A stretch of DNA of 64,000 nt from Lachnospiraceae bacterium (lineage in GTDB: Bacteria > Bacillota > Clostridia > Lachnospirales > Lachnospiraceae), in assembly GCA_017542245.1 (NCBI GenBank), contig JAFXXN010000144.1:1-64000 (forward strand), given 5' to 3'. The notes under the pieces are model-generated. The model did no database searches. It was not told where the DNA came from and saw only the letters and a list, made by a program, of their open reading frames with translations. Shown piece after piece: positions 32,813-41,752 of the stretch (position 1 is its first letter; every line of letters begins with the position of its first letter). The translations under genes and the position numbers were made by a program.

Positions 32813-35800
32813 GCTGACGTTTGAAAATATAAATTCATATGAAGGAAAAGTGGAAATTGACTTCACGGATCCTGATTTCCATAAAGGAAATAATCAGTTT
32901 GTAATCTGCGGACCGATGGGTTCGGGAAAGTCTACCATACTGGATGCGATTACATTGGCATTGTTTGGAAGTACTGCTCGACTTGGAAGACTTACTACCA
33001 GTTCTGCGGATACTTCAAAGGAACTGATAAATAAGCACTCAGGATATTGCAGATCTGAGGTAGTTTATTCATGTTCAAAAGGCGTCTTTGAGAGTGTGTT
33101 TGAATTACATAAGGCACGTGATAAGGCGGATGGTAATATTCAGAAACCGCAATGCGCAATCTTTGAGATAATTGATGGTGAGAAGACGAAAACTTTGTTG
33201 GACTCTACTACGACGGATTCATTACAGAGAAAAACGGAAGAAATCATCGGGCTGAGTTATGAGCAGTTTATCCGCTGTATATTAATTCCCCAAGGTGAAT
33301 TTGACAAATTCCTGACAAGTGACGATCGTGAAAAGGCCGCCATTCTAGCTAAACTTAGCCATACAGAGCATTTTAAGAAAGCAGCAGAAATTTTAAATAA
33401 TAAAGCATCACAGATTAATCAGGAGTATAGTACTTTGAAAGCTAAACGGGATGCTATCCCGATTATGGCAGAGGAAGAAAGAAAGGCTGATGAAGAAGAA
33501 ACAAAGGTATTAGGGAAAGCTATTTCGGAGCAGGATGATAAGCTTAAAGAACTGGATATTAAGATTAATTGGAAAAAACAGGTTCAGGACGCTGAAAGTG
33601 AATGTACAAAAGCAAAGAATGAACTTGATAAGGTGAATTCCGGACAGCAAGAATACGAAAATAAGACTGCAGAATTAAAGAATGCTAAAAAAGCGGAAGA
33701 TTGTGAAATTGAGTACCTGAATTTTAATAAATGTGCTGAAGATCAAAAGAAGGTACAGAGTGATATAAAGACCGCTGAAAACGAACTTAATAATCAAAAT
33801 GTGGCAAAGGCTGAGGCTGAGAAGATTTCCGGACAAAAATCAGGCGAATTAGAACAGAAAAAGGCAGAGAAGAAAAAGCAGAAGGAACTCTGGAACAAGG
33901 TCCGCGATTTGGACAAGGAAATATTTGCAGCCAAACAATCAAGAGACGATAAGGAGAAGGCTTCAAATAAGGCTAAAAGCAATTTTGAAGATAAACAAAA
34001 GCAATATAATGAGAATGAAAAATCAGTAAAAGACTGTGAAGGAAAGATAACTGAGCTTAAAGACTATCTTGATAAAAACAGTGCAGATGCAAATCTTGAG
34101 GTAACGCTTGCTACATTTGCTGAAAAGAAAAGGTCATGGAAAACAGCAGATACCAAGTATAAGCAGTCATGTGAACAGGAAAAGGAATGTCAGGAAATAA
34201 TCAGGCAGTTAAATGAAGAAAAAGCAGCTTTCGTTAAAGAGAGAGATGAAATCTCTAATAACCTGCATGATCTTGTAAACAGTAAATATCTCCTTGTTGC
34301 AGGTATACTGCGTCGCGATCTGAAACCCGGAGACTGCTGTCCGGTTTGCGGAAAGAGTATCAGCTCAATGGATAATAATGGGCAATATGAAGAACATTCA
34401 CATTTAAAGGCAGATATGGATGAGGAGCAGGAACAGGTTGCAACGGACATCTCAAATATGCATGATAGTCTTGAAAATCTGGAGAATCTGATCAAGGATA
34501 AAGAAAAAGAATTATCTGATGCTGAAAATAATCTAAAGAATAAAAGGGAGTCTGCTGAACAGGCTAAAAAAGATATTGCTGCTATTTGCGTCGAACTTAA
34601 CAGTCTGCTACAGGATTGGAATATACAAGTGTCAGAAAATATATCTGAAAAAGAATTGACTTATCTGAACAGCCTGTTAAGTAATAAAAATAACACTTAT
34701 AAAGAGACAAAGAGCAAGCATGACCTTATGATGCAGAAGATTGAAACACTTACTTCAGAGATGAAAGGTATTGATCTTAATGAATTGAAGGGAACTTGCG
34801 ATGAGGCAGTCACTGCTTTTAGTGAAGCAGATGGTAAGTATATTAATTTGTCAAATGAAAGAAAACAGCTTTTTGGCGAGCAGAATGTCGATACGGTAGA
34901 AAAGGCATTTGATGAAACCCTGAATGAAATGGAAAAAGGAAAGGAGAAAGCTCAAAAAGATTTAGAAGCTAAAATCAGGGAAATTACCGCGACACAGACT
35001 AAGATTGATGGAAATAGAAGAAGAGTTGATGAACTAAAGAAGCAACAGATAGACTTAGAAAAAGAACTTCATGATAAGATGGAGAAAAATCAATTTTCAT
35101 CGCTTGAAGAATTCTTAGCATGTCAAAGGGATAAATCTGTCATAAACGAATTGGAAGAATTCATTAAAGAATATGATACAAAGAAGACTGCAGCAGACAC
35201 CTCGTATCGCAATGCCAAAGAAAAACATGAGAATCTGCTTAAGCAGTCTCTGACGGACGAAACGTCAGAATTATTAAATGCTCGGAAAGAAGAACTGGAA
35301 GGCAGCAAAAAGGAAAATAGCGAGAAAATTGGCGGCCTGAAGAAAAAATTAGAACTGGATGATGAAAATAAAAAAGCTTGGAATGCTGCTGATGCCCAAT
35401 TGCAAAAGATTGGCGAGGAAGCAATAATCTATAAAAAGATTAACGAAATGCTTGGAAAGAAGGATGGTTCTGATTTTGAAGTCTTTGTCCAGGGAATAGC
35501 GATGAGAAGTCTTCTGGAAAAGGCAAATGTTTATCTTTCAAGTATTATACCAAAATATCGTCTCGTTCAGAAGAAAGAAAATTCGATAGGATTTTTAGTG
35601 CTTGAGACTATGGGAGATCTTACCGAAATCAAACGTGAACTCAGCAATTTCAGCGGCGGTGAAAAGTTTATTATCAGTCTTTCACTGGCACTGGCTATGG
35701 CGGAGTTTGCAGGACAGAACGGAGATGTTGAATGTATCTTCCTGGACGAGGGATTTGGAACCTTAAGCGGAGATCCTTTAATAGATGCGATTAACGCATT

Positions 35801-35957
35801 AAAGAAACTTAGCAGTACAGGAAAGATGCTGGGAATAATTACCCATATTGAAGCTGTAATACAATCATTTAATCAGATTGAGGCTGTAAAGGTTGGAGAG
35901 AAGAGTATATTGAAGGGCCCGGGAGTTACTTATACAGATAATGCCAAAAGAAAATGA
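32799..35957 (+). CDS. sbcC: Exonuclease subunit SbcC (Rad50-like)
   Basis: A 1052-residue protein; ATG 32799 is preferred (GGAGG 5 nt upstream, protein then begins MKILKLTFENINSYEG). Walker A GPMGSGKST lies near residue 42. Long coiled-coil arms meet at the zinc hook CCPVCGKS around residue 513. The ABC signature FSGGEKF is near 950 and Walker B IFLDEGFGTL near 980. This is the full-length SMC-type ATPase partner of SbcD. The coiled coil is extremely rich in Lys and Glu. The gene ends before a short AT-rich gap. Confidence 0.97.
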   Translation: MKILKLTFENINSYEGKVEIDFTDPDFHKGNNQFVICGPMGSGKSTILDAITLALFGSTARLGRLTTSSADTSKELINKHSGYCRSEVVYSCSKGVFESVFELHKARDKADGNIQKPQCAIFEIIDGEKTKTLLDSTTTDSLQRKTEEIIGLSYEQFIRCILIPQGEFDKFLTSDDREKAAILAKLSHTEHFKKAAEILNNKASQINQEYSTLKAKRDAIPIMAEEERKADEEETKVLGKAISEQDDKLKELDIKINWKKQVQDAESECTKAKNELDKVNSGQQEYENKTAELKNAKKAEDCEIEYLNFNKCAEDQKKVQSDIKTAENELNNQNVAKAEAEKISGQKSGELEQKKAEKKKQKELWNKVRDLDKEIFAAKQSRDDKEKASNKAKSNFEDKQKQYNENEKSVKDCEGKITELKDYLDKNSADANLEVTLATFAEKKRSWKTADTKYKQSCEQEKECQEIIRQLNEEKAAFVKERDEISNNLHDLVNSKYLLVAGILRRDLKPGDCCPVCGKSISSMDNNGQYEEHSHLKADMDEEQEQVATDISNMHDSLENLENLIKDKEKELSDAENNLKNKRESAEQAKKDIAAICVELNSLLQDWNIQVSENISEKELTYLNSLLSNKNNTYKETKSKHDLMMQKIETLTSEMKGIDLNELKGTCDEAVTAFSEADGKYINLSNERKQLFGEQNVDTVEKAFDETLNEMEKGKEKAQKDLEAKIREITATQTKIDGNRRRVDELKKQQIDLEKELHDKMEKNQFSSLEEFLACQRDKSVINELEEFIKEYDTKKTAADTSYRNAKEKHENLLKQSLTDETSELLNARKEELEGSKKENSEKIGGLKKKLELDDENKKAWNAADAQLQKIGEEAIIYKKINEMLGKKDGSDFEVFVQGIAMRSLLEKANVYLSSIIPKYRLVQKKENSIGFLVLETMGDLTEIKRELSNFSGGEKFIISLSLALAMAEFAGQNGDVECIFLDEGFGTLSGDPLIDAINALKKLSSTGKMLGIITHIEAVIQSFNQIEAVKVGEKSILKGPGVTYTDNAKRK

Positions 35958-36039
35958 GAGGAGTATTTAAGAGATGTAAAAAGACAATAAAAATATAGTA
36001 GACTGTTCTAAAAAAAATTAAGAAACAGGATTTGTAAAA

Positions 36040-36816
36040 ATGGAACAATTGAATTTATTTCCGGAAACACCTGATAAGCGTGCACCGGTATCTGATACAT
36101 GGAACCTATGGCATGGGTGTACACGTGTCAGCACAGGGTGCCGGCACTGCTACATGTACCGACGTGATGAAGCGGTCGGAAGGGATCCGTCGGTGGTGGA
36201 AAAAACAAAGAGTTTTAATCTTCCGGTAAGTAAGCTGAGGACGGGAGAATATAAAGGAAAATTTAAGGTACCCGCAGGCTCTATGATTTATACCTGCTTT
36301 TCGTCTGATTTTTTCCATATTGAAGCAGATAAATGGAGAGATGAAGCCTGGGATATGATAAGGGAAAGAAGTGATTGCAGTTTTCTCATTATTACTAAAA
36401 GACCGGAAAGAATAGAACAGACGCTGCCATATGACTGGAATGATGGCTGGGTGCATGTCACGATAGCTGTTACTGTAGAAAATCAGGAAATGGCTGATAA
36501 AAGACTGCCAATATATCTGGCAGTTCCTATGAAGCATTATTCTGTGATGATAGAACCTATGCTTTCGTCAGTAGATTTAAGGAAATATCTTTCTATCGGA
36601 AAGATAGAGGATGTAAATGTAGGCGGAGAGTCCGGTCCAGAAGCAAGGGTATGTGATTATAACTGGGTGCTTGATGTTCATGATCAGTGTGTGGAGTATG
36701 GTATAGGTTTTTACTATCATCAAACCGGTGCCAGGCTTCTGAAGGACGGCAAGGAATACAGGATAAGCCGGGAGCACCAACATGAACAAGCTAAAAAGGC
36801 AGGGCTTGACAGATGA
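36040..36816 (+). CDS. DUF5131 (phage Gp37/Gp68) family protein
   Basis: A 258-residue protein with the family's three-cysteine motif: WNLWHGCTRVSTGCRHCYMY (C-x6-C-x2-C), similar to a radical SAM/Fe-S signature, followed by TIM-barrel-like strands (FLIITKRPERI, VHVTIAVTVENQ, GGESGPEAR). The family is found in phages and next to the three-Cys-motif partner TcmP, which is absent here. It is presumed to be a nucleic-acid-modifying or repair enzyme; the reaction is unknown. It is monocistronic, with a REP-like terminator 5 nt after the stop. Confidence 0.88.
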   Translation: MEQLNLFPETPDKRAPVSDTWNLWHGCTRVSTGCRHCYMYRRDEAVGRDPSVVEKTKSFNLPVSKLRTGEYKGKFKVPAGSMIYTCFSSDFFHIEADKWRDEAWDMIRERSDCSFLIITKRPERIEQTLPYDWNDGWVHVTIAVTVENQEMADKRLPIYLAVPMKHYSVMIEPMLSSVDLRKYLSIGKIEDVNVGGESGPEARVCDYNWVLDVHDQCVEYGIGFYYHQTGARLLKDGKEYRISREHQHEQAKKAGLDR

Positions 36817-36820
36817 CAAG

Positions 36821-36848
36821 TGGCGACAGTTTCTGTCGCCAAATTTTT
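36821..36848 (+). terminator. REP-like terminator
   Basis: TGGCGACAG, TTT, CTGTCGCCA, then AATTTTTC. It uses the same arms as the GGGACGGTTCT family but the core is deleted. Confidence 0.8.
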
Positions 36849-36965
36849 CTTGACAAAAAGTATATAGAAGTATATATCTGAATAAGAAGTATATGTTTTT
36901 GTACGCAATAATCAGATATAAAAAGGCAAAAATGGGACAGAAGGAGATTGACAAAGAGTAACATT

Positions 36966-37700
36966 ATGGAAACTAAAGACATGATTTATACTCAGAAAAG
37001 AACCATAAGTTCTGCATATGTTGACTGGAGCGTGAAACTGGGTATTGCACAGGCTCAGCTCATGGTACAGGACAGTATGACAGAGTGTTTTGGAAAGATG
37101 AAGTGTGATGATGTTAGTCTTATAAAGTTAGGTTATTTCTGGGTACTGACAAAATCGAAAATTAAAGTATTTAAACGTCCGGGATGGAATGATACGGTTG
37201 AGACTTCTTCATTTCCTGCAAAGAATTCCGGGATAAGAACATATGTGAATACTGTATTTAAGGATATGAAAGGTGAATTGCTTCTTACAGCAAATCAGGA
37301 GTTATGCCTTCTTGATGTTGAGAAGCACAGACCGGCTCCGATTTCAAAGGTTCCGTATCCTACTGAGAATTTTCCTGATGCAGTTATTTCAGATAACTTT
37401 GAAAAAATAATGTTCCCGGATTCTGATTATACTGTAATTTATGAGCAGGTTATAAGGCCATCTAATCTTGATATGCTGCATCACCTTAATAACATCGAGT
37501 ATGTAAAGTTTGCACTTAATGTATTTTCGGAGAAGTTCCTGTTAGAACACGAGATTGATGAGATTGAGGTTCATTACAAGGCTGAGAGCAAAGAGAATCA
37601 GACATTGAAGATCATGAGGAAAGATATTGGGAATACGGTATATATAAGGATTAAAGAGAGCGAACGGTGTGTTTCGGATTTGAAGATATGTTTTGCTTAA
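36966..37700 (+). CDS. Acyl-ACP thioesterase
   Basis: A 244-residue protein of the plant/bacterial FatA/B-type family with two hot-dog folds. The first helix region reads SSAYVDWSVKLGIAQAQLMV. The second hot-dog has the catalytic-region pattern RPSNLDMLHHLNNIEYVKFA (Asn and His of the active site), then a paired Glu in YKAESKE. It hydrolyses acyl-ACP to release free fatty acid. ATG 36966 is chosen; a TTG at 36948 is possible but only 2 nt from AAGGAG. A terminator follows 10 nt after the stop. Confidence 0.88.
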   Translation: METKDMIYTQKRTISSAYVDWSVKLGIAQAQLMVQDSMTECFGKMKCDDVSLIKLGYFWVLTKSKIKVFKRPGWNDTVETSSFPAKNSGIRTYVNTVFKDMKGELLLTANQELCLLDVEKHRPAPISKVPYPTENFPDAVISDNFEKIMFPDSDYTVIYEQVIRPSNLDMLHHLNNIEYVKFALNVFSEKFLLEHEIDEIEVHYKAESKENQTLKIMRKDIGNTVYIRIKESERCVSDLKICFA

Positions 37701-37710
37701 GTTGATTCTA

Positions 37711-37744
37711 GGTGACAGGGATGGTTTTCTGTCACCATTTTTTT
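37711..37744 (+). terminator. REP-like terminator
   Basis: GGTGACAG (37711-37718), core GGATGGTTTT, CTGTCACC (37729-37736), then ATTTTTTT. Arms changed in a paired way from the GGCGACAG form. Confidence 0.85.
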
Positions 37745-37750
37745 ATGCTC

Positions 37751-37780
37751 TGGCAACGGAGAACCATCCCCTGTCGCCAC
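37751..37780. repeat. REP-like repeat, degenerate
   Basis: CTGGCAACGGAGAACCATCC followed by CCTGTCGCCA: inverse orientation of the family; arms have mismatches. Confidence 0.6.
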
Positions 37781-37807
37781 CCCGGTTTCGGTTGTAAACC
37801 GGGGGTA

Positions 37808-37837
37808 TTGACAATTTGGGATTTTGGTCGATATAAT
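37808..37837 (+). promoter_or_regulatory. Strong promoter for the AsnC-HTH/alpha-CTD operon
   Basis: TTGACA (37808-37813), 18-nt spacer, TATAAT (37832-37837). Upstream sits a CCCCGGTTT/AAACCGGGG hairpin (37779-37804). Confidence 0.85.
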
Positions 37838-37872
37838 ATATGCATCAGAGTCGACACTGATTTTTGTTACTT

Positions 37873-37892
37873 CATCTGATTTTAGTCAGATG
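37873..37892 (+). other. Hairpin in the operon leader
   Basis: CATCTGA, TTTTAG, TCAGATG: a perfect 7-bp stem ending 4 nt before the GGGGG run in front of the start codon. It may modulate translation. Confidence 0.6.
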
Positions 37893-37906
37893 GGAACGGG
37901 GGTATC

Positions 37907-38407
37907 TTGGACGGAACGGATGAAAAAATTCTGGAACTGATGAAGGGCAATGCAAGGATAAGCTATCAGAAGCTTGGAGAAGAGCTTGGGATGTCAAGAG
38001 TGGCTGCAAGAAAAAGGGTGCAGAAGCTAAAAGCAGAAGGTGTTATCAGAGGATACAATACCTGCATTTATAACGGTGAAATTACATTTGAGTATGATAT
38101 TTATACTTTGCCGGATAAGCTTAATGAAGTACTTGCATATCTTACTAAAAGAACTGCTTATATCAGACAGATTTTTACAACCAACAGGGCTAACCATATC
38201 CATATGGTAGCCGTATCCGATTCCTACGATAACCTCAATTACCTGTCAAAGATGATTTTGAAGAGCTGCGGTAAGATGATTGAAGATATTCAGGTATTTG
38301 CCGTACGTAAGGTCATCAAAGATGTTTACGGAGGTGTCGGTAATGAACAAAGAGCAGAGTCAGACAATAATGGATGTAATGGACAGCTTGGTGGGAGTGG
38401 AACTTAA
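37907..38407 (+). CDS. Lrp/AsnC-type HTH transcriptional regulator
   Basis: A 166-residue protein with a TTG start after GGGGGT. Residues 3-50 form the AsnC winged HTH (DEKILELMKGNARISYQKLG, MSRVAARKRVQKLKAEGVIR). Residues 55-140 are a RAM-like alpha/beta domain with a shifted sequence (ANHIHMVAVSDSYDNLNYL). The last 25 residues are low-complexity because the next gene begins inside this one (64-nt overlap in another frame). The pair with an alpha-CTD-like protein is unusual. It has a strong promoter and a structured leader. Confidence 0.83.
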   Translation: MDGTDEKILELMKGNARISYQKLGEELGMSRVAARKRVQKLKAEGVIRGYNTCIYNGEITFEYDIYTLPDKLNEVLAYLTKRTAYIRQIFTTNRANHIHMVAVSDSYDNLNYLSKMILKSCGKMIEDIQVFAVRKVIKDVYGGVGNEQRAESDNNGCNGQLGGSGT

Positions 38408-38723
38408 GGAGAAGCGCGGAGGAAATTTCAGGTTCAGAATGTACATGACGAAGGAGATGCTTGATGCACCGATTGATGTGCTTTTTCTTAATGTAAGACC
38501 TTATCACTGCCTTATGAGGGCAGGATATAAAACTGTAGGTCAGGTAGTTAAAGCAGTAGCTTCTGAAGAAGGAATAGGCGGTCTCAGGAACTGCGGGAAA
38601 AAGAGTGTGCTTGAGATAAAAGAGCAGCTGTTTCTTTTCAACTATAACTGCATGAACGCTTCCAAAAGAGAAGCATATCTGCAGGAAGTAGTGCTTTTGA
38701 ACACAATGCCAAGGGGTAGCTAA
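38343..38723 (+). CDS. RNA polymerase alpha C-terminal-domain-like protein
   Basis: A 126-residue protein; ATG after GGAGGTG, overlapping the previous gene. Residues about 40-95 match the helix-hairpin-helix core of RpoA CTD: PIDVLFLNVRPYHCLMRAGY, TVGQVVKAV, then LRNCGKKSVLEIKEQL. There is no alpha N-terminal assembly domain, so it is not a polymerase subunit. A free alpha-CTD could bind UP-element DNA or the AsnC-type protein and act as a co-regulator. The last 30 residues are helical. Domain likeness is seen; function is inferred. Confidence 0.8.
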   Translation: MNKEQSQTIMDVMDSLVGVELKEKRGGNFRFRMYMTKEMLDAPIDVLFLNVRPYHCLMRAGYKTVGQVVKAVASEEGIGGLRNCGKKSVLEIKEQLFLFNYNCMNASKREAYLQEVVLLNTMPRGS

Positions 38724-38864
38724 GAAGTGCTACCCGGTTAGACAAAACCATATAATTTTCGTTGTATTAGACAGAGACAGGAGTTCGACTGAACTGTTAA
38801 AGGAAGAAGGCAAGGGTCTGTATGTTGATGAACGTGTATAATAAAAATGAAAGAAGGTGCTTTA

Positions 38865-39089
38865 ATGAAAAAGTATGTCTCGCTTGATAAGCGAAGCAAG
38901 AAAGCTCAGAAGGAGTATTATTCTGAGAGGCGGGTAACATGGGGCGAGCTTAATCCCGTTACAAGAAGCGTACCGAGCGGAAAGAGCTACAACAGAAAGA
39001 AAGATAAGCAGGAACTGCGAAGAACTGATAGAGATTCCAGAGACGGATTCGAAGTCAGTTCTTTTTTTATGATAAATTTTCTATTATGA
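38865..39089 (+). CDS. Small basic conserved protein, 74 aa
   Basis: ATG 38865 follows GAAGGTG; an ATG 18 nt upstream is less well placed. Very basic N-terminus (KKYVSLDKRSKKAQKEYYSE), then RRVTWGELNPVTRSVPSGKS, a segment I recognise from short Lachnospiraceae proteins of unknown role. The last 20 residues are read from a terminator-like hairpin (GAACTGA...TCAGTTC plus a T run, about 39018-39070), so the gene end may have shifted by mutation. Confidence 0.65.
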   Translation: MKKYVSLDKRSKKAQKEYYSERRVTWGELNPVTRSVPSGKSYNRKKDKQELRRTDRDSRDGFEVSSFFMINFLL

Positions 39090-39130
39090 TATAAATGAAG
39101 ATGCGGAGCATCGTTTTGTTACAGAAGAAA
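39090..39130 (+). repeat. Two-hairpin repeat, partial copy 2 (first hairpin only)
   Basis: TATAAATGAAGATGCGGAGC, then ATCGTTTTGTTA; the CCGAGG hairpin is lost. Confidence 0.75.
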
Positions 39131-39195
39131 TAAAAATTTGGTTTGAAAAATAATTTTGATTTGATATAATAGTTGATATCAGAACTCTAAGAAAT

Positions 39196-39269
39196 ATAAC
39201 GAAATTGAAGATGCGGAGCATCGGTTTGTTACCGCGGAAATGCTGAAGGCGTTTTCAAGGTGATATTGC
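39196..39269 (+). repeat. Two-hairpin repeat, copy 3
   Basis: ATAACGAAATTGAAGATGCGG, then GAGCATCGGTTTGTTACCGCG; second stem GGAAATGC / GCGTTTTC. Upstream of the SCP2-like gene. 39270-39366 shows only AT-rich sequence. Confidence 0.8.
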
Positions 39270-39366
39270 AAGGTAGATTTCTTATATCTTTAGGGTTATT
39301 GTATTAAGGTATTATTTGGAGTTATTTAGCAGAAGGGTTTATGCATAGAAAATAAGGAGGCAAATT

Positions 39367-39927
39367 ATGACTTACGAAAAGATTGTTGAAAAAGTAAAAA
39401 AGGCGTTAGCAAAGGTTGATGCATCAGGTGTTAAGGGACATCTTGCAGTACAGGTTGATGTTTACGGCGAAGGCGAGGGAGCATTTTACATCGAGGTTAA
39501 AGACGGTAAGGTAGATGTTCAGCCTTATGAGTATTTTGACCATGATCTTCGTATCAGATGTACCGGCGATGAGATTATCGCTATAGCTGAGGGAAAGAAA
39601 AAGATTCTTGAAGAAGTGGCTGCTGAAAATATCGAAGCACTCCGCAATGTATCTAGACTTGGCGACTTCGATTTGGTATTCGTAGGAAAGAAGATTAAGA
39701 GCAAAGTTTCAAAGATAACAAAGGTATCAGTACCGGTAGAGAAGGCAGGAAAGAAAGCTACTAAGAAAGTAGCTGAGAAGGAAACAAAGAAAGCCGCTGA
39801 GAAAGTAACCAAGAAAGCCGCTGAGAAAGAAGTCGAGAAAGCCGCTGAGAAAGTAACCAAGAAAGCTGCTGAGAAAGTAACCAAGAAAGCCGCTAAGAAA
39901 GAGATTAAAGAGGATAAAAGTAAATAA
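39367..39927 (+). CDS. SCP2-like protein with KAAEK repeat tail
   Basis: A 186-residue protein after AAGGAGG. Residues 1-105 resemble the sterol-carrier protein 2 fold (VQVDVYGEGEGAFYIEVKDG, then HDLRIRCTGDEIIAIAEGKK), a hydrophobic-tunnel domain that binds lipids in other proteins. Residues 125-186 are a run of AAEKVTKK-type octapeptides encoded by 24-nt tandem DNA repeats. These are highly basic and helical, like histone H1 tails. A lipid or DNA-surface anchoring role is possible. Function unknown. Confidence 0.75.
   Translation: MTYEKIVEKVKKALAKVDASGVKGHLAVQVDVYGEGEGAFYIEVKDGKVDVQPYEYFDHDLRIRCTGDEIIAIAEGKKKILEEVAAENIEALRNVSRLGDFDLVFVGKKIKSKVSKITKVSVPVEKAGKKATKKVAEKETKKAAEKVTKKAAEKEVEKAAEKVTKKAAEKVTKKAAKKEIKEDKSK
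39745..39900 (+). repeat. 24-nt tandem repeats coding AAEKVTKK
   Basis: GCCGCTGAGAAAGTAACCAA-type units repeat about five times with small changes, an expansion-prone minisatellite inside the gene. Confidence 0.8.
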
Positions 39928-39966
39928 AGGATTCTAATTGAACTTTTATCACGTAGAGGTAAAGAT

Positions 39967-40413
39967 TTGGAATTTGTAATTAAGCATTTTAATGAACTCA
40001 GCACAAATGAACTGTACGAGATATTAAAGACAAGATCGGAGATATTTGTAGTCGAGCAAGATTGTGTATATCAGGATCTTGATGATAACGACCAGGATGC
40101 TATACATGTATTCTGTTGGAATACCAAAGGAAGAGTTGCTGCTTGCCTGAGAGTCTTTTGGAGAGATGAAGCGGCCGGCATAGCGCAGATCGGAAGAGTT
40201 GTTACACTAAAACATGGCACAGGACTTGGAGGCCGGATGCTTCATGAAGGCGTGGAACTTGCAATTAATAGGTTCCACGCTAAAAAGATATATCTGGAAG
40301 CACAGGAATATGCTATAGGCTACTACGCAAAAGAAGAATTTAAAGTTGTATCGGAGCCATTTCTTGAAGACGGGATTCCTCATGTGAAGATGGAGAGAGT
40401 GGTAGGAACATGA
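39967..40413 (+). CDS. GNAT N-acetyltransferase, ElaA type
   Basis: A 148-residue protein; TTG start 8 nt after AGAGG, and conserved residues begin at once. The ElaA pattern is present: LYEILKTRSEIFVVEQDCVY near residue 18, then IGRVVTLKHGTGLGGRML (the acetyl-CoA pyrophosphate loop at about 78-95) and LEAQEYAIGYYAKEEF. Acyl acceptor unknown. Cytoplasmic. It follows the SCP2-like gene by 39 nt. Confidence 0.9.
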   Translation: MEFVIKHFNELSTNELYEILKTRSEIFVVEQDCVYQDLDDNDQDAIHVFCWNTKGRVAACLRVFWRDEAAGIAQIGRVVTLKHGTGLGGRMLHEGVELAINRFHAKKIYLEAQEYAIGYYAKEEFKVVSEPFLEDGIPHVKMERVVGT

Positions 40414-40556
40414 GTCCATGCCTGATAAATAGTAGATACTGATGAAGTGATAACTGTTGATATGTGATAGTAAATGTGAAATATTACTGCAATGAAATAT
40501 GTGAAGTTAAGAGTTTGATTTACTGCCGATAACTTATTGGTTTAGAGAGGTGTCAT

Positions 40557-40811
40557 ATGGACAGTGAGATTAAGATGAGTGTATCATCCATGACAAGGGC
40601 AGGAGATAAAAAGGCTGTATATGTTTTGTTCCAGGATGGTAACAAGTCTGCGGAGTATTCCCTGCCGGGATGCAGCCTTATGCGAAATAAGGGTTTCAGT
40701 GAGACAGAGTTAAAGTCACTGAAGGAGTACGTGGACAATGAGCAGGATTCCATCTATGCCATGGCAAAAAGTGTGAATCCGATTAGGGCATTGATGGGGA
40801 ATAAGAGATAA
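40557..40811 (+). CDS. Hypothetical protein, 84 aa
   Basis: SD GAGAGGTG, 5 nt before ATG. Acidic and basic residues are mixed, with the pattern KKAVYVLFQDGNKSAEYSLP, then SETELKSLKEYVDNEQDSIY. No membrane helix. It looks like a small conserved protein of Lachnospiraceae but I cannot name it. It may be co-transcribed with the next two genes (31-nt gap, then overlap). Confidence 0.7.
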   Translation: MDSEIKMSVSSMTRAGDKKAVYVLFQDGNKSAEYSLPGCSLMRNKGFSETELKSLKEYVDNEQDSIYAMAKSVNPIRALMGNKR

Positions 40812-40842
40812 AAGAATATACAAATAGACCGGAGATATGAAG

Positions 40843-41154
40843 ATGAAAAACAAAAAAGAAGGAAATTATTGGACAGCTTACTATGATCCTGATACAAACA
40901 GATATTTTGCGGAAATCATTTATACCAGCAGGGAAGGCCGAGAACAGTATGACTATGAGATAACAAAGGAGATATATGACAAGCTTGGAACATTCAGCGA
41001 TGATTACAAGAATGAAGAGCTGATAAGAACCGGGGAAATGAACTATTCGTTTGAAAATACCATGTATGGAACTCTTGGACCGGAAAGAATGGTTTGGGAC
41101 GAAGAAGCCAATGAGGCAATGAAAGAATGTGTTCAGAAGGAGGAGAACAAATGA
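40843..41154 (+). CDS. Hypothetical protein, 103 aa
   Basis: ATG 40843 is preferred (GGAG 8 nt upstream; the ATG at 40837 is too close). The protein is Tyr- and Glu-rich (NYWTAYYDPDTNRYFAEIIY), with no recognised motif. Its stop overlaps the flavoredoxin start (ATGA), so translation is coupled. Possibly an accessory of that enzyme; unknown. Confidence 0.7.
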   Translation: MKNKKEGNYWTAYYDPDTNRYFAEIIYTSREGREQYDYEITKEIYDKLGTFSDDYKNEELIRTGEMNYSFENTMYGTLGPERMVWDEEANEAMKECVQKEENK

Positions 41155-41738
41155 GCAGAGTTAATTTTGGAGCAAAACCTAATCTGTTTCCGATGCCGGT
41201 ACTGATTATCGGAACTTATGATGAGAACGGTGTTCCGAATGCCATGAATGCAGCGTGGGGCATGATCAGTGATTTTAAGGAAATCAGTATCAGTCTGTCA
41301 GAACATAAGACAACTGAGAATTTAAGAGCAAGGCAGGCTTTTACGGTAAGCATGGCTACAGAGGATTATGTAGAGGCGTGTGACTATGTAGGAATAGTAT
41401 CAGCCAATAAAGTACCTAACAAGTTTGAAAAGGCTGGTTTTCATGCCACAAAGAGCGATTTCGTAGACGCACCTCTGATAGATGAGCTTCCCATGGCATT
41501 GGAATGTAAGGTAAAGAGTTTTGAGGATGGCATTCTTGTCGGAGAGATTGTAAATGTTTGTGCAGATGAGAAAGTTCTGACGGATGGAAAAATAGATCCT
41601 GCTAAGCTTAAACCCATCACATTTGATCCTGTAAATAATGTATACACAGGCATTGGAAAGGTAGTAGGAAGTGCCTTTGGATCAGGAAAACAGCTTAAAA
41701 TAGGGCAGGGTAACGATCTTTTTATGGAAGAACCTTGA
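41151..41738 (+). CDS. Flavoredoxin / flavin reductase-like FMN protein
   Basis: A 195-residue protein; ATG follows AGGAGGAG. It has the flavin-reductase split-barrel pattern: PMPVLIIGTYDENGVPNAMN, AAWGMISD, ISISLSEHKTTENLRA, TVSMATEDYVEACDYVGIVS. It binds FMN and shuttles electrons. A REP-like terminator follows. Confidence 0.9.
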   Translation: MSRVNFGAKPNLFPMPVLIIGTYDENGVPNAMNAAWGMISDFKEISISLSEHKTTENLRARQAFTVSMATEDYVEACDYVGIVSANKVPNKFEKAGFHATKSDFVDAPLIDELPMALECKVKSFEDGILVGEIVNVCADEKVLTDGKIDPAKLKPITFDPVNNVYTGIGKVVGSAFGSGKQLKIGQGNDLFMEEP

Positions 41739-41752
41739 TTTTTAGGTAGAAA

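Noticed and set aside
39525-40004. Long minus-strand frame opposite the KAAEK repeats
   Set aside because: It is the mirror of the repetitive plus-strand gene, with no SD and low-complexity product.
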